A stretch of 16,287 nt of DNA from Nitrospirae bacterium GWC2_57_9 (GCA_001805085.1 MHEA01000164.1:147-16433); one strand, 5' to 3'; counted from the first letter of the stretch, positions 1 to 6,113 are shown. Notes: generated by a model from the letters alone, not told the origin. Made by a program: numbers and translations.

Positions 1-1
1 T

Positions 2-1207
2 TTTCATTCCGCATTCCGCATTCCGCACTCCGCATTGTCTTTTATCCGCCGTTCCCGGGGGTATGCCCCGGATGCGATCGAACTTGACGATGAAGGTCCT
101 GAAGTCCTTGCTTGCGGCGCGGATCTCAAGAACACCTTTACGATAACCAAAGGCAAGTTCGCTATCCCCAGCCAGCATATCGGGGATATGGAAAATTACG
201 AGACGCTCAAATTCTTCGAGGAGAGCCTGGCGAATCTGAAGGCGGTATACCGGGCAGATCCCAAGGTTATTGTCCACGATCTTCATCCCGGCTATCTTTC
301 AACTCAATGGGCTGTCGAGTTCAGAGTGCGGAGTTCGGAGTGCGGAGTAAAGACGGTCGGAATTCAACACCATTATGCTCATATCGGTTCCGTCATGGCG
401 GAACAGGGTCTGACGGGTAAGGTGATCGGCGTCGCCTTTGACGGCACCGGGTACGGGACGGACGGCAAGCTCTGGGGCGGAGAATTTTTGATCGCCGATG
501 CGAAGGGCTTCGAGAGGGCTGGACAGTTGAAATACATTCCTCTGCCCGGGGGAGAGGCTGCTATCCGTGAACCATGGCGAACAGCGGTGAGCCTGGCCAT
601 GCAGGCCGAGGGAGACAAGGTTTGGAATGTTTTTGAGCAGATCGGATTCGTCCATCAGTATGGCAAAGAGGCTTTACAGAATGTTATGACCGTAGCAGCT
701 TCCCGGGAGCTTTCAACGCTTGCCTCAGGTGCCGGCCGGCTGTTCGATGCCGTTTCCGCCCTGATCGGCGTCTGCCGGAAGAACACTTTCGAAGGCGAGG
801 CGGCCATGGCGCTTGAAGCCCTGACCGTCGCCGGCATCGAGGAGGAGTATGCCGTTGAGTTGATGACTCGAAACGGGTATACTGAGATCAGTTTTGACGC
901 GACGATCAGAAGCATCATTGCCGACAGGCTCCGATCGGTTGCGCCCGGGGTCATTGCAACCAGGTTCCATAATACCGTTGCTTCGGTCATACGGAACACG
1001 GTCCTTGATCTCAAGGCCCGGTATGGCATCGGGAACGTGTGCTTGAGCGGCGGCACTTTTCAAAACCTCTATCTTTTGAACCGCGTTGTTGCGATGCTTT
1101 CCGCGGAAGGAATTAACGTATACACGAACCATAAGGTACCGTGCAATGACGGTGGAATTTCTCTGGGGCAGGCTTATTTGATCAGGGAGAGATTGATGAG
1201 CAGGTAA
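2..1207 (+). CDS. hypF: HypF, carbamoyltransferase for [NiFe]-hydrogenase maturation (C-terminal part, 5' end outside window)
   Basis: HypF makes carbamoyl-adenylate from carbamoyl phosphate and ATP and passes the carbamoyl group to the C-terminal Cys of HypE, the first step toward the cyanide ligands of the hydrogenase iron. The window holds the Kae1-like transferase half. Counting from the TTG at 35, one sees the RRSRGYAP stretch that follows the YrdC domain (5-12), the metal-binding HHYAH (112-116), AFDGTGYGT (134-142), LSGGTFQN (337-344) and NDGGISLGQA (371-380), ending LMSR. Full HypF is about 750 residues, so roughly half is missing. The frame stays open from base 2 to 34, so the gene almost surely continues upstream; the TTG at 35 has no Shine-Dalgarno and abuts a 7-bp repeat array. 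A second array encodes about seven extra residues (VRSSECG region) before HHYAH. The downstream neighbours hypD and hypE fit an operon. Confidence 0.93.
   Translation, partial: FHSAFRIPHSALSFIRRSRGYAPDAIELDDEGPEVLACGADLKNTFTITKGKFAIPSQHIGDMENYETLKFFEESLANLKAVYRADPKVIVHDLHPGYLSTQWAVEFRVRSSECGVKTVGIQHHYAHIGSVMAEQGLTGKVIGVAFDGTGYGTDGKLWGGEFLIADAKGFERAGQLKYIPLPGGEAAIREPWRTAVSLAMQAEGDKVWNVFEQIGFVHQYGKEALQNVMTVAASRELSTLASGAGRLFDAVSALIGVCRKNTFEGEAAMALEALTVAGIEEEYAVELMTRNGYTEISFDATIRSIIADRLRSVAPGVIATRFHNTVASVIRNTVLDLKARYGIGNVCLSGGTFQNLYLLNRVVAMLSAEGINVYTNHKVPCNDGGISLGQAYLIRERLMSR
6..36. repeat. 7-bp tandem repeat array (ATTCCGC/ACTCCGC, about four copies) inside hypF
   Basis: The units are ATTCCGC at 6-12, 13-19 and 20-26, ACTCCGC at 27-33, then a partial ATT. 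In the hypF frame the array reads as open codons just before the RRSRGY motif, in the linker between the YrdC and Kae1-like domains. The array may extend beyond the left edge. The same unit recurs in the other orientation at 317-351. Confidence 0.8.
317..351. repeat. 7-bp tandem repeat array (GAGTGCG/GAGTTCG) inside hypF, inverted relative to the array at 6-36
   Basis: The units are GAGTTCA 317-323, GAGTGCG 324-330, GAGTTCG 331-337, GAGTGCG 338-344 and a degenerate GAGTAAA 345-351. The reverse complement of the unit, CGCACTC, is the circular permutation of the ACTCCGC unit seen at the left edge. It is translated in frame as part of HypF (roughly EFRVRSSECGVK). Three units make 21 bp, or exactly seven codons, so such an insertion keeps the frame. 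Confidence 0.75.
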
Positions 1208-1208
1208 A

Positions 1209-1259
1209 GCTATCTCCCTCTACCCGGAGGGGAGAGGGCTGAGGGTGAGGGTGAGGGGG
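1209..1259. repeat. Left palindromic repeat flanking the DUF559-like gene
   Basis: A hairpin at 1216-1238 has arms CCCTCTACCC and GGGGAGAGGG around a GGA loop (nine of ten pairs, one A-G mismatch). It is followed by the G-rich tail CTGAGGGTGAGGG and further GTGAGG units up to the ATG at 1260. It lies two bases after the hypF stop. The reverse complement of the copy at 1613-1650 aligns with it over the hairpin and the tail, so the two are inverted copies. The tail also supplies the purine-rich ribosome-binding region of the enclosed gene. Confidence 0.8.
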
Positions 1260-1650
1260 ATGAGGCGCTCGAATGTAAACAAGTCTCGATCCTTAAGAAA
1301 GAATCAAACAGACGCCGAAAAGAAGCTGTGGTCAGTTTTGAGAAACAGGCAGCTGGCAGGCGCCAAGTTCAGGCGACAGTTCACCATTGATAAATATATT
1401 CTTGATTTCTATTCTCCCGAGTACAAAATTTCGGTCGAAGCAGATGGGGGACAACATTTTGACGAAGAGGGTCTTAAGCGGGATCAAGAAAGAATAAGGG
1501 AATTAGAATCTCTTGACGTGCGTGTTCTGCGATTTGACAATAGAGAGATATTGACTAATATCGAAGGTGTTTACGAAATGATTCTGAGGGCAATAGAAGA
1601 AATCAGGCAAAGCCCCCTCACCTCAATCCTCTCCCCGAGGGGAGAGGAAG
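1214..1650 (+). mobile_element. Candidate mobile or repeat-bounded unit: palindrome, DUF559-like nuclease gene, inverted palindrome
   Basis: One small nuclease-like gene is bounded by two inverted copies of the same hairpin-plus-tail repeat and fits exactly between the hypF stop (1207) and the hypD ribosome-binding site (AGGTGAT, 1654-1660). The gene is more AT-rich than its neighbours: 26 of 60 G+C at 1261-1320 against 32 of 60 in hypD at 1681-1740. No clear target-site duplication is seen. There is no transposase; calling it mobile is an inference from structure, by analogy with repeat-associated genes such as RAYT/REP pairs. Confidence 0.45.
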
Positions 1651-1655
1651 CATAG
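1260..1655 (+). CDS. DUF559 / Vsr-like endonuclease-domain protein
   Basis: This 131-residue protein has the compact PD-(D/E)XK layout of the DUF559 family, related to the very-short-patch repair endonuclease Vsr. The motifs are SLRKNQTDAEKKLW (11-24), KFRRQFTIDKYILDFY with Asp49, VEADGGQH with Glu60, Asp62 and His66, RDQERIREL, and VRVLRFDNREIL (88-98). These carry the expected acidic metal ligands, so the fold looks catalytically intact; substrate and role are unknown. ATG at 1260 is preferred because family homology begins soon after it, but GTG at 1245 is in frame and adds five repeat-encoded residues. The last dozen residues (PLTSILSPRGEEA) are translated from the right-hand palindrome, and the native domain probably ends near IEEIR. 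It sits between hypF and hypD without breaking their frames. Confidence 0.85.
   Translation: MRRSNVNKSRSLRKNQTDAEKKLWSVLRNRQLAGAKFRRQFTIDKYILDFYSPEYKISVEADGGQHFDEEGLKRDQERIRELESLDVRVLRFDNREILTNIEGVYEMILRAIEEIRQSPLTSILSPRGEEA
1613..1650. repeat. Right palindromic repeat flanking the DUF559-like gene
   Basis: A perfect 10-bp inverted repeat, TCCTCTCCCC (1627-1636) and GGGGAGAGGA (1639-1648), is separated by GA and preceded by a CCCCTCACCTCA tail. It is the inverted counterpart of the left copy. It is read through as the C-terminus of the DUF559-like protein, whose stop TAG is at 1653-1655. It could also act as an RNA hairpin in the hypF-hypD transcript just before the hypD ribosome-binding site. 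Confidence 0.8.
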
Positions 1656-1665
1656 GTGATGCGAA

Positions 1666-2724
1666 ATGAAGCAAATGCTTGATGAACTGAAAAAACTGAC
1701 CGACGGAATCGGCAGGCCGCTAAAGCTGATGGAGGTCTGCGGCACGCATACCGTCGAGATATTCCGGCACGGCATTCGTGATGTCATCCCGAAGAATATT
1801 ACGCTCCTGAGCGGTCCCGGCTGCCCCGTTTGCGTCACCTCGGTCCATGATGTGGATGCAGCCATAGCCATTTCCAGAAGCCCCGGGGTGATCGTGGCGA
1901 CGTTCGGCGATATGATGCGCGTGCCGGGCGGCGCCGAATCCATGCTGGAGGCTCGTTCGAAAGGGGCGGACATCCGCGTGCTCTATTCGCCCATGGACGC
2001 TCTCGACCTTGCGAAGCTTGAGCAGGACAAGGAAATCGTCTTTTTTGCGACGGGATTCGAGACCACTTCACCGCTCATCGCCGGAACGATCGCCCACGCC
2101 GAAGAGATGGGCGTCAAGAACTTCAGCGTCTATGTCTCGCATAAGCTCGTTCCGCCGGCCCTGAAAGCATTGCTCGACTCTTCCGATGTGCAGGTGGACG
2201 GGTTCATACTGCCTGGGCATGTAAGCACTATTATCGGCCGGAGGCCCTATGAGTTCGTTGCAAAAGAGTATAAAAAACCTTCGGTGATCACGGGCTTCGA
2301 AGCCAAGGAGATCATCGAGGGCATCCTGATGATCGTTCGGCAGATCGCGCAAAAGAGAGCAGCCGTCGAGGTCCAATACCGGACCGCGGTCCGCGACGAG
2401 GGAAACACCAGGGCGGTGGCACTCCTGGAAAAGTACTTCGAACCTGCTGACGCGTATTGGCGGGGCATCGGGGTGATCCCGAAGAGCGGGCTGAAGCTGA
2501 GGGACGCTTACGCTGCTTTTGATGCAAATAAGAAGTTCAATCCTCCCGTTTCTACGGCAAAGGAACCGGACCTCTGCTCCTGCGGAGACATCCTGCGCGG
2601 CGTAAAGATTCCCACGGAATGTGCGCTCTTCGGTACGGGTTGTACCCCGGACGCTCCGGTCGGGCCGTGTATGGTCAGCACCGAAGGCAGCTGCGCAGCG
2701 TACTTCAAGTACGGGAAGTACTAA
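1666..2724 (+). CDS. hypD: HypD, iron-sulfur scaffold of the hydrogenase Fe(CN)2CO assembly complex
   Basis: HypD, with HypC, holds the iron while the CN and CO ligands are added, using a [4Fe-4S] cluster and redox-active cysteines. The 352 residues match the usual HypD length. Conserved motifs are MEVCGTHT (Cys25), LLSGPGCPVCV (Cys53 and Cys56), and the C-terminal cysteine-rich block with CSCGDIL, PTECALFGTGCTPD, GPCMVSTEGSCAAY that carries the cluster ligands. The ATG at 1666 is preceded by AGGTGAT at 1654-1660, which lies directly after the right repeat of the DUF559 unit. Its usual partner HypC is not encoded in the window. The 264-base gap to hypE is filled with repeat sequence rather than another gene. 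Confidence 0.97.
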   Translation: MKQMLDELKKLTDGIGRPLKLMEVCGTHTVEIFRHGIRDVIPKNITLLSGPGCPVCVTSVHDVDAAIAISRSPGVIVATFGDMMRVPGGAESMLEARSKGADIRVLYSPMDALDLAKLEQDKEIVFFATGFETTSPLIAGTIAHAEEMGVKNFSVYVSHKLVPPALKALLDSSDVQVDGFILPGHVSTIIGRRPYEFVAKEYKKPSVITGFEAKEIIEGILMIVRQIAQKRAAVEVQYRTAVRDEGNTRAVALLEKYFEPADAYWRGIGVIPKSGLKLRDAYAAFDANKKFNPPVSTAKEPDLCSCGDILRGVKIPTECALFGTGCTPDAPVGPCMVSTEGSCAAYFKYGKY

Positions 2725-2748
2725 GACCGGAATCTAAAACCGAAGCAG

Positions 2749-2970
2749 TCTCGCGCAATACCCTGCTCTCGCAGCGAGTGCTCGAAGGCGCGGGCACGAG
2801 AGGCGCAAAGACGCAAAGGAAAAGCTAAAGATAGTATAAAGCTTTTGATTTCTCGCAGCGCACGCAGAGTTCTCCCAGAGGAAATCAGAAGCATCAGCAT
2901 ATTTTATGCCAATTAGATGCTTAAAGCCTTTCTTTGCGACTTGGCGGCTTTGCGCGAAATTATTGTTTTT
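2749..2970. repeat. Composite GC-rich repeat element between hypD and hypE
   Basis: Bases 2750-2802 are perfectly repeated in inverted orientation at 4221-4273, and the next stretch (GACGCAAAGG type) is also shared with small changes. Inside, GTGCTCG and CGGGCAC form a 7-bp stem around AAGGCG. The right part (about 2930-2965, CTTTGCGACTTGGCGG and TTTGCGCG) is the imperfect inverse of the left part GGCGCAAAGACGCAAAGG, with AAAAGCT and AGCTTTT near the middle, so the whole region resembles a long imperfect hairpin. No credible gene lies in it. Confidence 0.7.
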
Positions 2971-2988
2971 AATCCTAGGAGTTTCTTA

Positions 2989-3984
2989 ATGGACAGGATA
3001 CTTCTCGGTCACGGCAGCGGCGGCAAACTCATGCATGAGCTGATCAAGACACACTTCAGCCCTGCCTTCGGTATCGAGGGCGCCGGCGACTCGGCCTTCG
3101 TCGATGTACCGCAGGGAAGGCTTGCCTACACAACGGATTCCTACGTGGTGACGCCGTTGTTCTTCCCGGGCGGTAACATCGGCGAACTGGCCGTGAACGG
3201 CACGGTGAACGATCTGGCGGTCGCTGGCGCTGACCCGCTCTACCTTACCTGCGGTTTCATTATCGAAGAAGGCTTTCTCCTTTCCGACCTTCAAAAGATC
3301 ATTGCATCCATGTCCGCTGCGGCCGGGAAAGCGGGCGTAAAGATCGTGGCCGGCGACACCAAGGTCGTGAATAAAGGCAAGGCAGACGGGATATTCATCA
3401 ATACGTCGGGGATCGGCGTTCTTCAGAATAACAGGAGCATAGCAGCAGCGAAGATAAAAGCAGGGGATGCGGTCATCGTCAGCGGCGAGCTGGGCAGTCA
3501 CGGCGTTTCGGTCCTTGCCGAGCGAAACGGCCTGACCTTTGACCCTCCGGTCGTGAGCGATACCCGCGCTCTCAACGGCCTGGTAAGCGCGATGTATGGA
3601 GCGAGCCCCGATATCCATTTCATGCGCGATCCGACACGGGGAGGGCTTGCAACGACTCTCAAGGAAGCGGCGCTTGAATCGGGCCTCTGCATCCGGATCA
3701 GGGATCAGTCCCTTCCGGTCCCTCCCGGTGTGAAGGGCGCTTGCAGCTTGCTCGGCCTCGACCCGCTTTTTGTCGCCAACGAAGGGATACTGATCGCGAT
3801 CCTCGAGCATGCTGCGGCAGCTGCTGTGGTGAAGGCAATGAAGGGGCATGAACATGGAAAGCACGCCGCTATCATCGGAGAGATCGCTGATGCTCCGGCC
3901 GGGATGGTGCTGCTCGAGACCGCGGTGGGCGGCAGCCGGATCATCGATATGCTCCAGGGGGAGCAGTTGCCGAGGATATGCTAA
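2989..3984 (+). CDS. hypE: HypE, carbamoyl dehydratase for hydrogenase cyanide ligand synthesis
   Basis: HypE (PurM-like ATPase fold, 331 residues) receives a carbamoyl group on its C-terminal cysteine and dehydrates it with ATP to a thiocyanate, the cyanide donor for the iron centre. The protein begins MDRILLGHGSGGKLMHEL, has TDSYVVTPLFFPGG and ELAVNGTVNDLAVAGADP, VAGDTKVV and FMRDPTRGGLATTL, and ends with the diagnostic PRIC (Cys331). The ATG at 2989 is chosen because AGGAG lies at 2977-2981, seven bases upstream, and homology starts at this Met. The open frame extends 24 codons further upstream into repeat DNA, which is not expected to be protein. The gene is bracketed by related repeat elements on both sides. 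Confidence 0.97.
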   Translation: MDRILLGHGSGGKLMHELIKTHFSPAFGIEGAGDSAFVDVPQGRLAYTTDSYVVTPLFFPGGNIGELAVNGTVNDLAVAGADPLYLTCGFIIEEGFLLSDLQKIIASMSAAAGKAGVKIVAGDTKVVNKGKADGIFINTSGIGVLQNNRSIAAAKIKAGDAVIVSGELGSHGVSVLAERNGLTFDPPVVSDTRALNGLVSAMYGASPDIHFMRDPTRGGLATTLKEAALESGLCIRIRDQSLPVPPGVKGACSLLGLDPLFVANEGILIAILEHAAAAAVVKAMKGHEHGKHAAIIGEIADAPAGMVLLETAVGGSRIIDMLQGEQLPRIC

Positions 3985-4408
3985 AGGGTTTTTTGCCGCA
4001 GGGGATACTGAGAGCTCAGAGAAGATCTACGATCATGCACTTTTCCCGCCATCGCGGAGATATCTAAAGCGTGTCTCGCGCATACCCTGCACTCGCGCTG
4101 CACACTCTTAAACGCAGGGCACATGAAGCCGCAAAGGCGCCAAGAACGGCATGAAGATAAAAAGCTTTAAGCTTGGTTTTAAAAACCTGTTCCCGGGTCG
4201 CTTTCCTTTGCGTCTGGCGGCTCTCGTGCCCGCGCCTTCGAGCACTCGCTGCGAGAGCAGGGTATTGCGCGAGGCGATTCTTGGTTTTGTCTAGATTCCC
4301 TTCGTGTCTTCGCATGCACCCAGCGGCACGACTCTCCGAAAAAAAACGGAACCTCCTTTACTTCCTCTCTCAAATAGTGTATCAATAACCCTTATCTCTC
4401 TGATCTCT
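3985..4408. other. Repeat-filled intergenic region between hypE and the MATE gene, no gene seen
   Basis: These 424 bases hold no open frame with family-like sequence. About half is the composite repeat at 4073-4275. The part before it (3985-4072) shows nothing recognisable. The part after it (4276-4408) contains CTTCGTGTCTTCG, a phrase of the kind found in dispersed intergenic repeats, and a run of eight A at 4341-4348 enclosed by CCG and CGG. No clear promoter for the MATE gene was found. Confidence 0.5.
4073..4275. repeat. Composite GC-rich repeat element downstream of hypE (inverted partner of 2750-2819)
   Basis: Bases 4221-4273 are the exact reverse complement of 2750-2802, and 4205-4220 continue the match with a few changes. 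Bases 4073-4096 (GTCTCGCGCATACCCTGC then ACTCGC) are a degenerate copy in the direct orientation. The element therefore again looks like two facing half-copies around an AT-rich centre (AAAAAGCTTTAAGCTTGG at 4160-4177). With the element at 2749-2970 it encloses hypE. Confidence 0.7.
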
Positions 4409-5725
4409 ATGCAGCCAAACATCCGAAAACAGGTTTTTTCGCTCGCTATTCCCGTCGTGCTGTCGAGCCTGCTCCAGCGGTCGGTCGGGATCGTGGATAT
4501 ATTCCTTGTCGGCGGCCTGGGGGCGACTGCGATCGCGGCCGTGGGCATTGCCCAGGTGCTCGTCTTCGTGGTGATGAGCATTTCCTGGGGCATCAACGTC
4601 GGAGCCACGGTGCTGGTGTCTCAGCTCTGGGGAGCGGGACGAAAAGAGGATGCAGCCAAAGCTGCTTTTCAGGCGGTTCTTGCAATACTTTTTGCGGCAG
4701 CGGTGATCACGGCCTTTGGACTGTTCTTCGGCCAGTCTATCGCCTCTTTGCTCGGCGCTTCGGGCGAGGTCCAGCTGATCCTCTCCGAATATACCAGCAT
4801 CATCTTCTCTTTCATCCTGTTCACTATAGCGATCAACGTGCTTTCGGGGATCATGCAGGGCACGGGCGACACCAAAACGCCTCTCTACGCAACGCTGATC
4901 GTGAACATCCTGCACGTGGTCGTTGCCTATCCACTCATCTACGGTTACTGGGGATTTCCGAAGCTCGGTGTCCAGGGCGCGGCGATAGCCATCGCGATCT
5001 CGGAAAGCATGGGCGCGCTTTTTCTGTTCATCCGGTCCCTGCACAGACGCTATATTGTCGTAAGCAGGTCCCTGGAATGGAAATATACGGCCATGACGTT
5101 CAAGCTCGGCTACCCGATCTTCATCGACCGGCTGCTTCAAAATTCCGGTTCCCTGGTGTTCGCCAAGGTTATTCTGCTCTACGGGACCACGGTCTACGCC
5201 GCTCACCAGGTGGGGCTCGCGATCGAGGCCTTCTCGTTCATGCCGGGGTATGGTATTGCCGTGGCAGCAGCAACGATGGTCGGGCAGAACCTGGGGGCGG
5301 GAAAGCCTGCCGATGCCCGCATTTCCGCCTTCGAAGCAAACAGGCTCGCGGTGATCGTTATGGCCGGAATGGCGCTGGTCTTCTTTTTCTTCCCTTATGC
5401 ACTGCTTCAGGCATTCACCAAGGACCAGGAAGTCATAAAATATGGTATTCTGTACATGAAGATCGTAGCCTTTGCCCAGATACCCCTGGCCATCACCATG
5501 GTGGTGGGCGGGTCCCTGCGCGGAGCAGGGGACACGGGCTTCATCATGTTCGCGACCATCGCGGGCATGTGGCTGGTCCGCCTGCCAGTCACGGCCCTGC
5601 TTGCCACGGTGTTCAAGGCCGAGATCCGCTTTGTCTGGACGGTCATGATCCTGGACTGGCTGATACGGATGACGCTGCTTTTGTGGCGGTACCGGAAGGA
5701 GAACTGGGGGAAGTTGAACATCTGA
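4409..5725 (+). CDS. MATE-family multidrug/cation antiporter
   Basis: This 438-residue protein is an inner-membrane protein with about twelve hydrophobic helices, typical of MATE exporters (NorM/DinF type), which expel organic cations or other small molecules in exchange for Na+ or H+. The two halves show the family's internal pseudo-repeat: GIMQGTGDTKTPL (147-159) and GSLRGAGDTGFIM (368-380). Other family-like stretches are VGGLGATAIAAVGIA near the N-terminus and MVGQNLGAGKPADA (290-303). The ATG at 4409 is preferred because MQPNIRKQVFSLAIPVVL is a usual MATE beginning; the open frame runs upstream to 4304 through non-homologous sequence. No good Shine-Dalgarno precedes either choice, so the start is uncertain. 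The substrate cannot be told. It is separated from hypE by 424 bases and need not share its transcript. Confidence 0.93.
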   Translation: MQPNIRKQVFSLAIPVVLSSLLQRSVGIVDIFLVGGLGATAIAAVGIAQVLVFVVMSISWGINVGATVLVSQLWGAGRKEDAAKAAFQAVLAILFAAAVITAFGLFFGQSIASLLGASGEVQLILSEYTSIIFSFILFTIAINVLSGIMQGTGDTKTPLYATLIVNILHVVVAYPLIYGYWGFPKLGVQGAAIAIAISESMGALFLFIRSLHRRYIVVSRSLEWKYTAMTFKLGYPIFIDRLLQNSGSLVFAKVILLYGTTVYAAHQVGLAIEAFSFMPGYGIAVAAATMVGQNLGAGKPADARISAFEANRLAVIVMAGMALVFFFFPYALLQAFTKDQEVIKYGILYMKIVAFAQIPLAITMVVGGSLRGAGDTGFIMFATIAGMWLVRLPVTALLATVFKAEIRFVWTVMILDWLIRMTLLLWRYRKENWGKLNI

Positions 5726-5726
5726 C

Positions 5727-5835
5727 AAACTCCAAATCCGAAGCTCTAAATTCTAAACAAGCACTAATTTCAAAAGAGAATATTCAAAAACAAAGGGAGC
5801 CTTATTTAGGATTTCAAAATTAGATTTTCGAGTTT
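5727..5835. repeat. AT-rich intergenic repeat with inverted ends (AAACTC ... GAGTTT)
   Basis: The stretch starts AAACTCCAAATCCGAAG, contains CTCTAAATTCTAAACAA, and ends ATTTTCGAGTTT, so the ends are imperfect inverted repeats. The composition (short A-rich words repeated with small changes) resembles dispersed AT-rich intergenic repeats known from several phyla; this comparison is from memory. It lies between the MATE stop and the ribosome-binding site of the small protein. Confidence 0.5.
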
Positions 5836-5852
5836 TCTCCAGAGGAGATTAT

Positions 5853-6026
5853 ATGGCGGACATTCAAAGCATGATCGGAAAAGAAGTGGAAGTGATGGCA
5901 AACGGAGTGAAGTACTACGGCGTCCTGGTCGAGGTCTCCGATATCGAGGCGCATATCAAGACCAGCATGCAGTGGATATCGCTGCCGGTGTCATCGGTCA
6001 CCCAGATAAAATTGAAAAATACCTGA
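5853..6026 (+). CDS. Small Sm/SH3-like hypothetical protein (57 residues)
   Basis: A 57-residue frame starts at ATG 5853 with a strong ribosome-binding site, AGAGGAG at 5841-5847, and stops at TGA 6024-6026. The protein begins MADIQSMIGKEVEVMANGV and continues with YYGVLVEVSDIEAHIKT, MQWISLPVSSV and TQIKLKNT. The alternating hydrophobic strands with a G-V-L-V-E-V turn look like a small five-stranded beta barrel of the Sm-like or SH3 type; that is an inference from pattern only. Such small barrels bind RNA, protein or membrane partners, and no function is known here. Good translation signals and a protein-like composition argue that it is real. It follows the MATE gene after 127 bases of mostly repeat sequence. 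Confidence 0.75.
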   Translation: MADIQSMIGKEVEVMANGVKYYGVLVEVSDIEAHIKTSMQWISLPVSSVTQIKLKNT

Positions 6027-6030
6027 CGTT

Positions 6031-6113
6031 CATATGCAGCTGCGAAAACGGGAATTGTAGCGATAGCGAGTATTGCTATGCCCGTGAACATGCTCTGCAT
6101 ACGCCACTTTTTT
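6031..6113 (+). terminator. Structured region ending in a T-run, possible terminator
   Basis: Nested inverted repeats follow the small gene's stop. CATATGCAG (6031-6039) pairs with CTGCATACG (6095-6103) at eight of nine positions, CGGG (6049-6052) with CCCG (6081-6084), and ATAGC (6063-6067) with GCTAT (6075-6079). The outer stem is followed four bases later by six T (6108-6113) and more T-rich sequence. The large internal loops make it an unusual intrinsic terminator; it could also be a small structured RNA element. Confidence 0.35.

Noticed and set aside
6..36. Heptamer array as a CRISPR
   Set aside because: The units are contiguous 7-mers with no spacers.
35..1207. TTG at 35 as the real hypF start
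   Set aside because: There is no Shine-Dalgarno, the frame is open upstream to the edge, and the product would lack the acylphosphatase, zinc-finger and YrdC domains.
2917..2988. 24-codon N-terminal extension of HypE
   Set aside because: It is translated from repeat DNA, and AGGAG with the conserved MDRILLGHG start lies at 2989.
2986..3864. Long minus-strand open frame opposite hypE
   Set aside because: No ribosome-binding site or recognisable motif; the plus-strand gene is certain.
4304..4408. Upstream extension of the MATE protein
   Set aside because: It reads as non-homologous sequence ahead of a normal MATE N-terminus at 4409.
4382..5728. Long minus-strand open frame opposite the MATE gene
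   Set aside because: It is rich in Arg, His and Asp with no family pattern; it is the shadow of a GC-rich gene.
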